From contig DASVDH010000020.1 in the NCBI GenBank assembly GCA_036381195.1, positions 1-15,556 on the forward strand: DNA of 15,556 bases. The letters run 5' to 3'. Position numbers and translations under genes: made by a program. The notes beneath the pieces were generated by a model. That model was not told the origin of the DNA, searched no databases, and was given only the letters and a program-made list of their open reading frames with translations. Each line of letters starts with the position of its first letter. The first letter of the stretch is position 1. Shown one piece after another: positions 1 through 7,664 of the stretch. The stretch comes from RSA9 sp036381195. GTDB taxonomy: Bacteria; Gemmatimonadota; Gemmatimonadetes; Longimicrobiales; RSA9.

Positions 1-2
1 CC

Positions 3-1466
3 GCCACGCCCATCCTCGCCGCCGCCAAGGTCACGGGCCGGACGCGGGGCGGCCTCTCGTTCGGCGTGCTCGACGCCGTCACGCAGCGCGTCGCCGGCAG
101 CCAGGGCCGCACGGTCGAGCCGCTCACCAACTACGCCGTGCTGCGCGCGCAGCAGGACCTGCGCGACGGCGAGGCCAGCGTGGGCTGGATCGCGACCGCG
201 GTGCACCGCTCGCTCGACGAGTGGACGCGCCCGTTCCTGCACGAGAACGCCCTGGTCACGGGCCTGAGCTTCCGTAACCGCTTCGCCCGCAACTATGAGC
301 TGGCCGGCTCGTTCGCGGCATCCCGCGTCGCCGGCAGTCCCGAGGCGATCCTGCGCACCCAGACGGGCGCCGTGCACTACTACCAGCAGCCCGGGGACGA
401 CCCCGTCGTCGATCCCACGCGCACGTCGCTCACGGGCCACGCCGCGCAGCTCAAGTTCGGCAAGTACGGCGGCGGCATCACCCGCTTCGAGACCAGTCTC
501 GTGCGCCAGTCGCCCGGCTTCGAGGTCAACGACCTGGGCTACCTCCGCCGCGCGGACATCCTCGACTGGAGCACCTGGGCCGCGCTCAGCTTCCGCGACC
601 AGCGCGGCATCTACCGCTGGCTCCAGATCAACGGCAACCACTGGCAGACCTGGAACACCTCCGGGATCCGGCTGGAGAGCGCGGTGAACCTCAACGCCCA
701 CATGGGAGTCACCAACAACTGGGACGTGCACGCGGGCGCGACCCTCGCCAGCCTCGGCGAGAGCTTCTGCGACCGCTGCACGCGCGGCGGCCCGCCCCTG
801 CGCCGTTCGCGCGGCCTCTACCCGTGGTTCGGCGTGAACGGGGACTCACGGAAACCCGTCGTCCCCTCCTTGTGGGTCAACCTGCGGTACACGGACGAGG
901 GGAAGACGCGCGGCTCTTCCCTGGAGCCGAGCGTGACGCTCCGTCTCTCGACGCGCTTCGAGGCGTCGCTCGGTGCCACCATCTCACGCGCCCACGAGAA
1001 CACGCAGTGGTACGGCAACTTCGTGGATGACGGCGGCGTGACGCACTACACGTTCGCGCGTCTGGATCAGCGTACGGTGTCCCTGAACGCGCGGCTGAAC
1101 TTCATGGCGACGCCCGACCTCACCCTCGAGTTCTATGGCGCGCCGTTCGTGAGCCGCGGCACGTACTCCGACTTCCGCGAGGTCGGCCCGACGCCGGCCG
1201 CGGACGATTACGATGCCCGCTTCCAGCCCTTCACGCCGCCGCCGGGCTCACCCACCCGCTTCCGCTTCGCGCAGCTCCGCACCAACACCGTGCTGCGCTG
1301 GGAGTACCGCCCCGGCTCCACGCTCTTCCTGGTCTGGGCGCACGGCCGGCAGGGCTTCACGGACGGCGGCGCCCGGCAGCCCTGGCACCGCGACTACCGC
1401 GACCTGCTCGGCATGCACCCGGACAACACGTTCCTGGTCAAGATCGCGTACTGGCTGAGCCGGTAG
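3..1466 (+). CDS. DUF5916-type outer-membrane beta-barrel protein, C-terminal part (5' end outside window)
   Basis: The frame is open from base 3 without a stop, so the GTG at 66 is internal and the gene starts before the window; 487 residues are visible. The opening residues (about TPILAAAKVTGRT, then FGVLDAVT) are typical of the barrel part of DUF5916 proteins, which carry an N-terminal family-9 carbohydrate-binding-like domain (not visible here) and a C-terminal membrane barrel. The rest shows alternating, aromatic-rich strands with short turns, and the protein ends in a strand (FLVKIAYWLSR), as the family does. The likely location is the outer membrane. The substrate is unknown; the family is often linked to polymer uptake or surface display. 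The TAG stop is at 1464-1466, and the next gene is convergent, 127 bp away. Family naming is from memory of its motifs. Confidence 0.8.
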   Translation, partial: ATPILAAAKVTGRTRGGLSFGVLDAVTQRVAGSQGRTVEPLTNYAVLRAQQDLRDGEASVGWIATAVHRSLDEWTRPFLHENALVTGLSFRNRFARNYELAGSFAASRVAGSPEAILRTQTGAVHYYQQPGDDPVVDPTRTSLTGHAAQLKFGKYGGGITRFETSLVRQSPGFEVNDLGYLRRADILDWSTWAALSFRDQRGIYRWLQINGNHWQTWNTSGIRLESAVNLNAHMGVTNNWDVHAGATLASLGESFCDRCTRGGPPLRRSRGLYPWFGVNGDSRKPVVPSLWVNLRYTDEGKTRGSSLEPSVTLRLSTRFEASLGATISRAHENTQWYGNFVDDGGVTHYTFARLDQRTVSLNARLNFMATPDLTLEFYGAPFVSRGTYSDFREVGPTPAADDYDARFQPFTPPPGSPTRFRFAQLRTNTVLRWEYRPGSTLFLVWAHGRQGFTDGGARQPWHRDYRDLLGMHPDNTFLVKIAYWLSR

Positions 1467-1593
1467 GGCGACGGGGTTGGCGTGGCTAGCGACCCCGGCG
1501 GCGTGCCTCGCGCGCCAGTGCGGCTTGCGTCGCGGGCCTCTCCAGCCGAGCAGTGGAGGTGCTGGAGCAGCAGACGGAGGGGCCGTTCGCCGC

Positions 1594-2085
1594 CTAGCGC
1601 CGATACTCCAGCACGAACGTCGCCACGAATCCCAGACTCGGAGGTCCGCCCAGCGTGATTGTGACGCGATCCGTCCCGAAGCTCGCCGCGAAGCTCCGAT
1701 CTCCGAGCTCGACCTGCCCGTCTGCGCGGGAATACCTCCCCTCGACAGCGGTCCTGCCGTCACCGTCCACGCGGCATTCCGTGCCGGGCGGGAGGTCTGT
1801 CCTGCACCGCGCCACGAGCTCCTGCGTCATCGTTCCATCCGAACGCAGGGTGAGCGTGCCCTCCACGACTTCGAAGGCGTTGTCCGCAGAGAACGGGTCC
1901 GGGTACGGGCCCGGCAACGGTTGCCCGTTCACCGTGGCGAGCGTGTAGACCTCCTCGTCCGGCTCCGACGGGGAATCATCGCACGCTGCGGCTGCAACGG
2001 CGATGGCCAGAGCGAGCGCGGGATAGGGTCGCCGTCGGAGCCCGCGACGTGCACCGGCAGACGGCCGCATGAACCACCTGATCAT
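1594..2085 (-). CDS. Small predicted lipoprotein, function unknown
   Basis: A 163-residue protein. It has an arginine-rich N-terminus, a hydrophobic stretch (about residues 22-34) and a lipobox ending AAAC, with Cys35 as the lipidated residue. Asp at +2 and +3 would favour inner-membrane retention under E. coli rules, which may not apply here. After a Pro/Glu/Asp linker comes a domain with the phrase YTLATVNGQPLP, then beta-rich sequence with Cys94 and Cys104, which could form a disulfide. Similar small lipoproteins with a 'VNGxPLP' segment are common hypothetical proteins in Gemmatimonadota, in my recollection. The ATG at 2085 is preceded by GGAGG about 4 bases away; an alternative ATG is five codons in. 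It lies 15 bp after the stop of the preceding gene, so the two are probably co-transcribed. No enzymatic motif is visible. Confidence 0.75.
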   Translation of the reverse strand: MIRWFMRPSAGARRGLRRRPYPALALAIAVAAAACDDSPSEPDEEVYTLATVNGQPLPGPYPDPFSADNAFEVVEGTLTLRSDGTMTQELVARCRTDLPPGTECRVDGDGRTAVEGRYSRADGQVELGDRSFAASFGTDRVTITLGGPPSLGFVATFVLEYRR

Positions 2086-2100
2086 TCGGCCTCCGGGCGC

Positions 2101-2778
2101 TCAGAAGAGGTCCGCGAACTCGAGGGCCAACCCGACCGAGACCTTCAACCCGACATCCGTCTCGCGGTGCAGGACACTGTAGCCGTCTCCTCCGCCGAAG
2201 TCCGGGAAGTTGATCTCCATCCGGACGCGGGGAACCGTGACGAACAGCTCGCCGGGGAGCGCAAGGCCGACCCAGGAGGCCAGCAGCGCGCCGTGGCCAT
2301 CCGTGCGCGAAGCGTACGGCTCCCCCGTGTAGTAGTCGATCGAGCGCGCCCTGGCTCCGAAGTTTATCCAGCCCGCGTCCACGCCGTAGAGCGCCCGCAC
2401 ACCGCCCAGCGGGAGATCGAGCCGGTACCCGGCCACCAGGCTCCAGGACTCGTAGTCGAACGTGTAGCTGGTCTGCCGGTCCAGCTGCTGGCCGATATGG
2501 AAGTCATCCAGGATGAGGGCCAGACTCCACACGCCGCGGTTCGGCGCCCGCGCCAGGAGCCGCACCTCGTACTGTCGGCCGGGAACGCCGTAGATCCCGT
2601 GCCGTTCGGCCAGTTCTCCCAGCGGCGATACACTCGCCGCGGCGGCAACGGCGATGCCGTACCGAAAGCCCTTCTGCCTCGCCGGCTCCTCGGCATCCTG
2701 AGCGAAGAGGGCCTGTGGAGAGGCCAGGAGCAGGGAGAGCCCGAAGGCCAGGTGCGTGACCCGCGAGTCGATGTTCAT
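2101..2778 (-). CDS. Exported protein, probable small outer-membrane beta-barrel
   Basis: A 225-residue protein starting at the ATG at 2778. The reading frame is open to 2889, but 2778 is preferred because AAAGGAGG lies 6 bases upstream and a clean signal peptide follows (hydrophobic residues 9-24, probable cleavage near ALFA-Q, residues 23-27). The mature part is alternating hydrophobic and polar strands: YGIAVAAAASVSP, then an EVRLLAR strand, a Tyr/Trp-rich centre (YTFDYESWSLVAGYRL) and a last strand that ends in Phe225. A terminal Phe is the classic recognition signal for outer-membrane barrel insertion. Eight to ten strands would fit the length. No family is recognised with certainty. It is 15 bp upstream of the lipoprotein gene and 124 bp downstream of the Mo-hydroxylase gene. 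Confidence 0.8.
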   Translation of the reverse strand: MNIDSRVTHLAFGLSLLLASPQALFAQDAEEPARQKGFRYGIAVAAAASVSPLGELAERHGIYGVPGRQYEVRLLARAPNRGVWSLALILDDFHIGQQLDRQTSYTFDYESWSLVAGYRLDLPLGGVRALYGVDAGWINFGARARSIDYYTGEPYASRTDGHGALLASWVGLALPGELFVTVPRVRMEINFPDFGGGDGYSVLHRETDVGLKVSVGLALEFADLF

Positions 2779-2839
2779 GGTCTTCCTCCTTTCGGCTCGG
2801 CCGGCGCGAGGCGCGGCCGGGTCGAGGCCGCCCCGGTGC

Positions 2840-2863
2840 CCGCCGCCGCGCCCACGGCGGCGG
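2840..2863. terminator. 9-bp GC hairpin between the Mo-hydroxylase and exported-protein genes
   Basis: Arms at 2840-2848 and 2855-2863 pair perfectly around a 6-base loop. It lies 40-60 bases after the stop of the molybdopterin subunit gene (minus strand). No U-run follows, so it may be a weak or Rho-independent-like stem, or an mRNA end-protecting structure that separates the first three genes from the last two. Confidence 0.3.
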
Positions 2864-2902
2864 CCGGCCAGCGTCGGAAGCGGCACCATCAGGGACGACC
2901 TC

Positions 2903-5095
2903 TCACCCCCAGCTCAGGTCGTGGTTCGATAGCGGCAGCGAGCGGATGCGCTTGCCCGTCGCCGCGAAGATCGCGTTGCACAGCGCCGGGATCACCGGCG
3001 GGAGCGGCGGCTCGCCCAGGCCGGTGGGCGGGAAGTCCGTCCTGCGGAAATGGACCTCGATCTCGGGCGGCGCCTGCGTCAGCCGCAGCAGCGGGAAGTC
3101 GTGGAAGTTGCTCTGCACGGCGCGGCCGCGCTCGATGGTGATCTCCTGCCCGAGCGCCTCCGCCAGCCCGTCCAGCACCGCGCCCTGCGCGTTGTTCTCC
3201 GCGTTGCTCGGGTTGATGACGTGGGCGCCGATGTCGCCCGCGACCCAGACCTTGTCCACCTTCAGCGCGCCATCCCGCGCGACCGTCGCCTGCACCACCT
3301 CGGCGAAGTAGCCGCGGTGGCTGAAGTGGAACGCCACGCCCATACCCGTGCCGCGCGGGAGCTGCCGCTGCCGCGTGCCCCAGCCCGACTTCTCCGCGAC
3401 CAGCTCGAGCACGCCGCGCATGCGCGCCGGATCGAAGCGCGTGTCCGTCATCGCCGCGTCCAGGATCCCCAGCCGGAACTCGAGCGGATCCTTGCCGGCG
3501 GCGTGCGCCAGCTCGTCGATGAACGACTGGATCACGAACGCCAGGGCGTTGCTGCCCGGCGCGCGCAGCGCGCCCGTCGGGATGCCGAACGGGATGAGCG
3601 ACGCCTCGAGCGCGTAGTTCGGAACGAACCGGCCCGGGAACTCGTCCTCCGAGATCCCCGCGCTCGGCGCGAACCGCCCGTCCCGGCCGAACGAGATGAA
3701 GTGGTCCCGCCACGCGACCAGCCGGCCCGCCGCATCCACGCCGCCCTTCAGGTAGTGGAATCCCCCGGGGCGGTACATGTCGTGGCGCATGTCGTCCTCG
3801 CGGGTCCAGAGCAGCTTGACCGGCACGCCGATCTCCTTGGCGATCGCCGCCGCCTCGACCATCGCGTCGTTGTACAGCCGCCGGCCGAACCCGCCGCCCG
3901 CGCGCAGCAGGTGGACCGTGATGTCCGCCTCGTCCATGCCCAGCGTGCGCGCGACCAGCCGGCGCCCGCTCTCGGGCGTCTGCGTCGGCGCCCAGATCTC
4001 CAGCTTGCCGTCACGGTAGTGCGCCGTGCAGTTCTGCGGCTCCAGCGGCGCGTGCGCGATGAAGGGGTACGTGTACTCCGCCTCCACCACCTTCGCCGCG
4101 CCGGCCAGCGCCGCGTCCACGTCGCCGTCGCGATGCAGCGTGAGCTGCGGCGGCTGCGCGGCCAGCGCCGCGGCCTGCCGCGCGAAGCCCTCGCTGCTCT
4201 GCTCGGCCGTGGGGCCTTCGTCCCACGTCACACGCAGCCGCTGCCGTGCGCTCTGCGCCTGCCACCACGTGTCCGCCACGATCGCCACGCCGTCCAGCAG
4301 CCCGCTCAGCTCCGTGCCGCCCCGGACCACGAAGGCGTGCCGCACGCCCGGCAGCGCGCGCACCTCGTCCAGGTTCGCACTCACGACCTTGCCGGCGAAG
4401 ACGGGGCACTTCTCGTACACGGCGTACAGCATCGCCGGCAGCGTGAAGTCGATGCCGAACAGCGGCTTGCCCGTGACGATCGCCTCGTTGTCCACGCCCG
4501 GGACCGGCGTGCCGATGATGTGGAAGTCCTTCGGGTCCTTCAGCCGCACGGCATCCAGGTCCGGCGCCGGGACCGACGCCGCGCGCGTCGCCAGCTCGCC
4601 GTACGTCAGCCGGCGGCCGCTGCGCGCGTGCCGCACCACGCCGTGGCCGGTCTCGCACTCGGACTCCGGCACACCCCACGCCTGCGCCGCCGCCGTCACC
4701 AGCATCATCCGCGCGGCGGCGCCGACCCGCCGCATCGGCAGCCAGTTCACCGGCGTCGCGGTGCTGCCGCCCGCCGCCTGCCGCTCGAACCGCTCCGTGT
4801 CCAGGCTCGCCTGCTCGATGCGCACGGACTCCCAGTCCACGTCCAGCTCGTCCGCGATGATCATGGGCAGCATCGTCTTCACGCCCTGCCCGATCTCCGG
4901 ATTCTTCGCGATGATCGTCACCACGCCGTCCGGCGTGATGCGGATGAACGCGTTGGGCACGAAGTCGCTGGCCGGCTCCGCGCCGAACGCCTCGAGCCCG
5001 GACGCGCTGAGCCGCACGCCCAGCAGCAGGCCGCCGCCAGCCAGGGCGGTCACCGTCAGGAACCGGCGCCGACTGATCACGAGCGTGGTCTCCAT
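2903..5095 (-). CDS. Molybdopterin-binding subunit of a xanthine dehydrogenase-family oxidoreductase (IorB-like)
   Basis: A 730-residue protein, close to the usual 720-750 of isoquinoline 1-oxidoreductase beta-type subunits. The N-terminus has a Tat signal (SRRRFL at residues 8-13, then a hydrophobic segment to about 32), so the enzyme is exported folded. A small domain fused at the front (about 45-175) is typical of the IorB branch. Molybdenum-cofactor motifs include AGGGFGRR (about 399-406) and RAPGSNALAF (511-520). The conserved active-site glutamate is in TGLGEPPLPP (Glu695). The family hydroxylates N-heterocycles or aldehydes with water-derived oxygen, using the [2Fe-2S] partner encoded 9 bp upstream. 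The ATG has AAGGAGG about 4 bases away. No FAD subunit or cytochrome c gene is next to it, so the electron acceptor is not visible. The substrate cannot be assigned from sequence. Confidence 0.93.
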   Translation of the reverse strand: METTLVISRRRFLTVTALAGGGLLLGVRLSASGLEAFGAEPASDFVPNAFIRITPDGVVTIIAKNPEIGQGVKTMLPMIIADELDVDWESVRIEQASLDTERFERQAAGGSTATPVNWLPMRRVGAAARMMLVTAAAQAWGVPESECETGHGVVRHARSGRRLTYGELATRAASVPAPDLDAVRLKDPKDFHIIGTPVPGVDNEAIVTGKPLFGIDFTLPAMLYAVYEKCPVFAGKVVSANLDEVRALPGVRHAFVVRGGTELSGLLDGVAIVADTWWQAQSARQRLRVTWDEGPTAEQSSEGFARQAAALAAQPPQLTLHRDGDVDAALAGAAKVVEAEYTYPFIAHAPLEPQNCTAHYRDGKLEIWAPTQTPESGRRLVARTLGMDEADITVHLLRAGGGFGRRLYNDAMVEAAAIAKEIGVPVKLLWTREDDMRHDMYRPGGFHYLKGGVDAAGRLVAWRDHFISFGRDGRFAPSAGISEDEFPGRFVPNYALEASLIPFGIPTGALRAPGSNALAFVIQSFIDELAHAAGKDPLEFRLGILDAAMTDTRFDPARMRGVLELVAEKSGWGTRQRQLPRGTGMGVAFHFSHRGYFAEVVQATVARDGALKVDKVWVAGDIGAHVINPSNAENNAQGAVLDGLAEALGQEITIERGRAVQSNFHDFPLLRLTQAPPEIEVHFRRTDFPPTGLGEPPLPPVIPALCNAIFAATGKRIRSLPLSNHDLSWG

Positions 5096-5104
5096 GCGGC
5101 CTCC

Positions 5105-5629
5105 TTACGGGCGGCGCCCGTTCGGCCGGCCGGAGCCGGCGGGGGCGGGGGCGCTCGAGTTGGTGTTCGTCCGCCGCGCGGTCTCCGCGGCGCGGTGGAT
5201 CGCCGCCCGGATGCGCAGGTACGTGCCGCAGCGGCAGAGGTTGCCGTTCATCGCCGCGTCGATGTCCGCGTCTGTCGGGTTCGGCGTGCGCGCGAGCAGC
5301 GCGGCCGCCGCCATGAGCTGGCCGGCCTGGCAGTAGCCGCACTGCGGCACGTCCAGCTCGAGCCACGCCTGCTGCAACGGGTGCGACGCGTCGGGCGAGA
5401 GCCCCTCGATGGTCGTGACCGCCGCGCCCTGCACCGCCGAGACCGGCAGCACGCACGAGCGCGTGGGCGCGCCGTTCACGTGCACCGTGCACGCGCCGCA
5501 CTGCGCCGCGCCGCACCCGTACTTCGTGCCCTTGAGGTCGAGGGCGTCACGCAGCACCCAGAGCAGCGGCGTGTCCGGCGCGACGTCCACCGTGACGCGC
5601 CGGCCGTTGACCTCGAAGCTGATCGGCAT
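5105..5629 (-). CDS. [2Fe-2S]-binding small subunit of the Mo-hydroxylase (IorA-like)
   Basis: A 174-residue protein starting at the ATG at 5629, chosen because AGGAG lies 6 bases upstream and the protein then begins with the usual ferredoxin strand (ISFEVNGRRVTVDV). The plant-type cluster uses Cys39, Cys44, Cys47 and Cys59. The C-terminal four-helix domain cluster uses Cys97, Cys100, Cys132 and Cys134 (QCGYCQAGQ and NLCRCGTY). This arrangement passes electrons from the molybdenum site to an external acceptor. It has no signal peptide of its own and probably travels through Tat bound to the large subunit. A Ser/Pro/Gly-rich tail (about 155-174) is extra to the core. An ATG at 5644 overlaps the upstream stop (TGATG) but has no Shine-Dalgarno sequence. 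The stop is 9 bp from the large-subunit start. Confidence 0.94.
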   Translation of the reverse strand: MPISFEVNGRRVTVDVAPDTPLLWVLRDALDLKGTKYGCGAAQCGACTVHVNGAPTRSCVLPVSAVQGAAVTTIEGLSPDASHPLQQAWLELDVPQCGYCQAGQLMAAAALLARTPNPTDADIDAAMNGNLCRCGTYLRIRAAIHRAAETARRTNTNSSAPAPAGSGRPNGRRP

Positions 5630-5643
5630 ATCGGGCTCCTGCA

Positions 5644-6198
5644 TCACGGGGTTGGGCGAGGATCCGCTCGCCGCGGCCCTCGCGCGATGTCCCACACGGA
5701 GCCATCGCCCGGCGTGCGGGGCGCGATGAACGCTTCCTTGACGAACGTGCCGTCCTTACGGAACACCTGGACCCGGTCGTTGGGCCGGTCACAGACGTAG
5801 ACGAAGCCGTCCAGGGTCGGCTCGGCGCAATGGACGGGGTTGCGGAACTGAGGGGCGGGCGGCGCATCCGGGTCGTACGGCCCGAGGTCGATGTCCTCCC
5901 GCTCGTTGCCGTCCGCGCCCCAGTAGCGCTTGCGCTCGCCGGTGTCCATGTCGATGACCGCGACGCGCCGGTTGCCGTAGCCGTCCGGGACGTCGCGCGA
6001 GTCCACGCCCACGCCGACCGTCGAACCCGGGAGCCAGTGATTGGGCAGGGGCTTGGGCCAGAGCGGGTCCACCTCGAAGATCGGGGCCTCCCTGGCCGGC
6101 TGGCGGGCGGACGCCTCGAGCGCCGCCTGCCCCGCAGCGAGCGCCGCGATCGCGAAGACGAGGAACGCGCCGGGGACGACCTGGCGCTTGCGGCTCAT
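5644..6198 (-). pseudogene. Beta-propeller (NHL-like) exported protein gene with internal deletion and lost 3' end
   Basis: The 184-codon frame starts at an ATG with GGGAGG 7-8 bases upstream and encodes a signal peptide (hydrophobic about 10-27). It then has the family's opening (FEVDPLWPKPLPNHWLPGST, residues 41-60). In full-length members I recall, over 100 residues of propeller blades follow before the phrase VADGYGNRRV. Here residue 69-70 (DV) runs straight into PDGYGNRRVAV, so a middle portion is missing in frame (junction near 5985-5995). The later part is well conserved (DGNER to GDGSVWDIA, residues 97-172), then ends in a non-homologous PRRADPRPTP tail, so the C-terminal blades are gone too. 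It could still be translated, but would not form a closed propeller. It overlaps or abuts the [2Fe-2S] gene, which suggests it headed the same operon. Family length is from memory. Confidence 0.72.
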
Positions 6199-6298
6199 GC
6201 CCGCCCTCCCGGTCGGATCGGAGGACCCGGGTCCGCGCGGGGCCGGCCCGGCGGCCGCGTGGCCTGCCGTGGGCCCGCCGTCGGCGGTGGTGCTGTCA

Positions 6299-6312
6299 TG
6301 CTACATTCGGCG
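6299..6312 (+). promoter_or_regulatory. Candidate extended -10 promoter for the two-component genes
   Basis: TGC-TACATT (6299-6307) resembles an extended -10 element (TGnTAnnnT) in the only AT-containing patch of the divergent gap between the propeller remnant and the kinase. No convincing -35 is seen. A closely similar string (GCTAGCATTCGG at 8552-8563) precedes the copper-protein gene. The site is 120-270 bp upstream of the genes it would serve. Confidence 0.25.
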
Positions 6313-6431
6313 ACCGGGGGCGTCCAGGGGGTCGCCCGCCGGCCTGGCGTTCCGGCGCGCGGCCGGCCGCGCCGGCCCCGCGCTACGACGTCGCGCCGCC
6401 CGCCCTCGACGCGCTGTTCCTCGCCGCCGCC

Positions 6432-6554
6432 ATGCGCTGGCTGACGCTCGCGCTGGTCGCGGCCGGCGCCGCCTGGGCGCTCTCCGGCATCATCGGCTGG
6501 TGGACGCGGCGCTATGGGGAAAACACCGCGGCCTCGCGGGTACTCCACCGGTGA
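6432..6554 (+). CDS. Possible 40-residue single-span membrane peptide
   Basis: A short frame beginning MRWLTLALVAAGAAW, with one hydrophobic helix (about residues 3-24), then WWTRRYGE and a polar tail to the TGA at 6552-6554. It ends 21 bp before the kinase ATG. The same frame is open far upstream, and the residues just before the ATG (YDVAPPALDALFLAAA) also look protein-like. It could therefore be the tail of a longer, degraded membrane protein rather than a true small gene. No Shine-Dalgarno sequence is evident. I do not recognise a family. The hydrophobic-then-basic pattern and lack of stops support coding, but high GC makes stops rare anyway. Confidence 0.35.
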   Translation: MRWLTLALVAAGAAWALSGIIGWWTRRYGENTAASRVLHR

Positions 6555-6575
6555 GACCGCGAGAGGAACCGCCCC

Positions 6576-7664
6576 ATGATCGGCATTTCCCGGAAAGCGC
6601 TTGCGAGCCCGCGGGCCCCGTGGACCCCGCCGCGGTTCCTGCGCCCCCTGTTGCGCGTGCCGCTGTTCACCAAGATCCTGGTCGCCAATTCGGTGATCGT
6701 GATCGCGGCGGTCGCCGCCGGCACGGCGCTGACCGCCGAGCTGGTGCGCGCGAGGCCCAGCGCCTCGACGCTCGAGCTGGTCGGGCTCACGGCCCTCGCG
6801 GGCGTGTTCGTCAGCGTTGTCGTGAACGCGCTGATCCTCCGCCTCGCGCTCTCGCCGCTGGGGGTGCTGGAGCGCACGGCTGGCGCCGTCCGGGCGGGCG
6901 CGCTCCACGAGCGTGCGCCCGTCTCCCCGCTCGCCGACCGCGGGCTCGAGCGGCTCACCCGCACGTTCAACGCCATGCTGGACGGCCTCGAGGGGTACCG
7001 GTTTCGGCTGCGCGAGGTCGCCGCCCGCGCGCTGCGCGCGGAGGAGGAGGAGCGCAAGCGCATCGCCCGCGAGCTGCACGACGAGACCGCCCAGAGCCTC
7101 TCGGCCATGCTGATCCGGCTGAGCATGCTCCGCCGCGTACAGGACCCCGGCGCCCGCGAGGCCGGGATGGAAGAGCTCCGTCAGCAGCTCGTTTCGACTC
7201 TCGACGGCGTCCGCCGCTACGCGCGGGGCCTGCGGCCGCCGGCTCTGGACGACCTGGGCCTGGTCCCCGCCATCGAGCAGTTCGCGCGCACGCTGGCCGA
7301 GGCGACCGGGCTGCGCGTGCAGATCGATGCCGGGCGGCTGGACGGCCCGCTCACCTCCGAGGTCGAGCTCGTCGTCTACCGCATCGTTCAGGAAGCGCTC
7401 TCGAACGTGGTTCGCCACGCGGGCGCCACCACGGTGCGCGTGATGCTCGAGTGCCGGGACGCGAACCTGGTCGCGCTGGTCGAAGACGATGGCCGCGGCT
7501 TCGTGGTCCAGGAGGTCCTGCGCGGCGACGGCGAGGGCCTCGGGCTCTTCGGCATGCGCGAGCGCGCGAGTTACGTCGGAGGTCACGTGGACATTGAAAG
7601 CGAGCCGGGGGCCGGGACGCGCGTGCGCGCGGTCATCCCGCTCGCTGAGGATGGCACACCATGA
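6576..7664 (+). CDS. Membrane-bound sensor histidine kinase (HisKA_3, NarX/DegS-like)
   Basis: A 362-residue protein. Two membrane helices (about 34-53 and 66-90) are separated by only about a dozen residues, so there is almost no periplasmic sensor; the signal is probably sensed in the membrane or from inside. A HAMP linker follows (about 90-140). The dimerisation/phosphoacceptor segment has the HisKA_3 signature RIARELHDETAQ, with His168 as the phosphorylated residue. The ATPase domain has the N box (EALSNVVRHA, Asn277), DDGRGF (304-309) and GLGLFGM (321-327). AGAGGAA lies about 8 bases before the ATG. The last four bases, ATGA, overlap the start of the response regulator, a sign of translational coupling. 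Which gene it controls is inferred only from position. Confidence 0.94.
   Translation: MIGISRKALASPRAPWTPPRFLRPLLRVPLFTKILVANSVIVIAAVAAGTALTAELVRARPSASTLELVGLTALAGVFVSVVVNALILRLALSPLGVLERTAGAVRAGALHERAPVSPLADRGLERLTRTFNAMLDGLEGYRFRLREVAARALRAEEEERKRIARELHDETAQSLSAMLIRLSMLRRVQDPGAREAGMEELRQQLVSTLDGVRRYARGLRPPALDDLGLVPAIEQFARTLAEATGLRVQIDAGRLDGPLTSEVELVVYRIVQEALSNVVRHAGATTVRVMLECRDANLVALVEDDGRGFVVQEVLRGDGEGLGLFGMRERASYVGGHVDIESEPGAGTRVRAVIPLAEDGTP

Noticed and set aside
66..1466. GTG at 66 as start of the first gene
   Set aside because: The frame is open to the window edge, and the residues before it (AAAKVTGRT) belong to the same conserved domain.
1477..3141. 554-codon plus-strand frame across the lipoprotein and exported-protein genes
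   Set aside because: Opposite strand holds genes with signal peptides and good ribosome sites; this frame lacks protein-like pattern.
3050..5800. Very long plus-strand open frame (916 codons) and others over the Mo-hydroxylase genes
   Set aside because: Antisense to genes with clear motifs; composition is Arg/His/Ala-rich nonsense caused by high GC.
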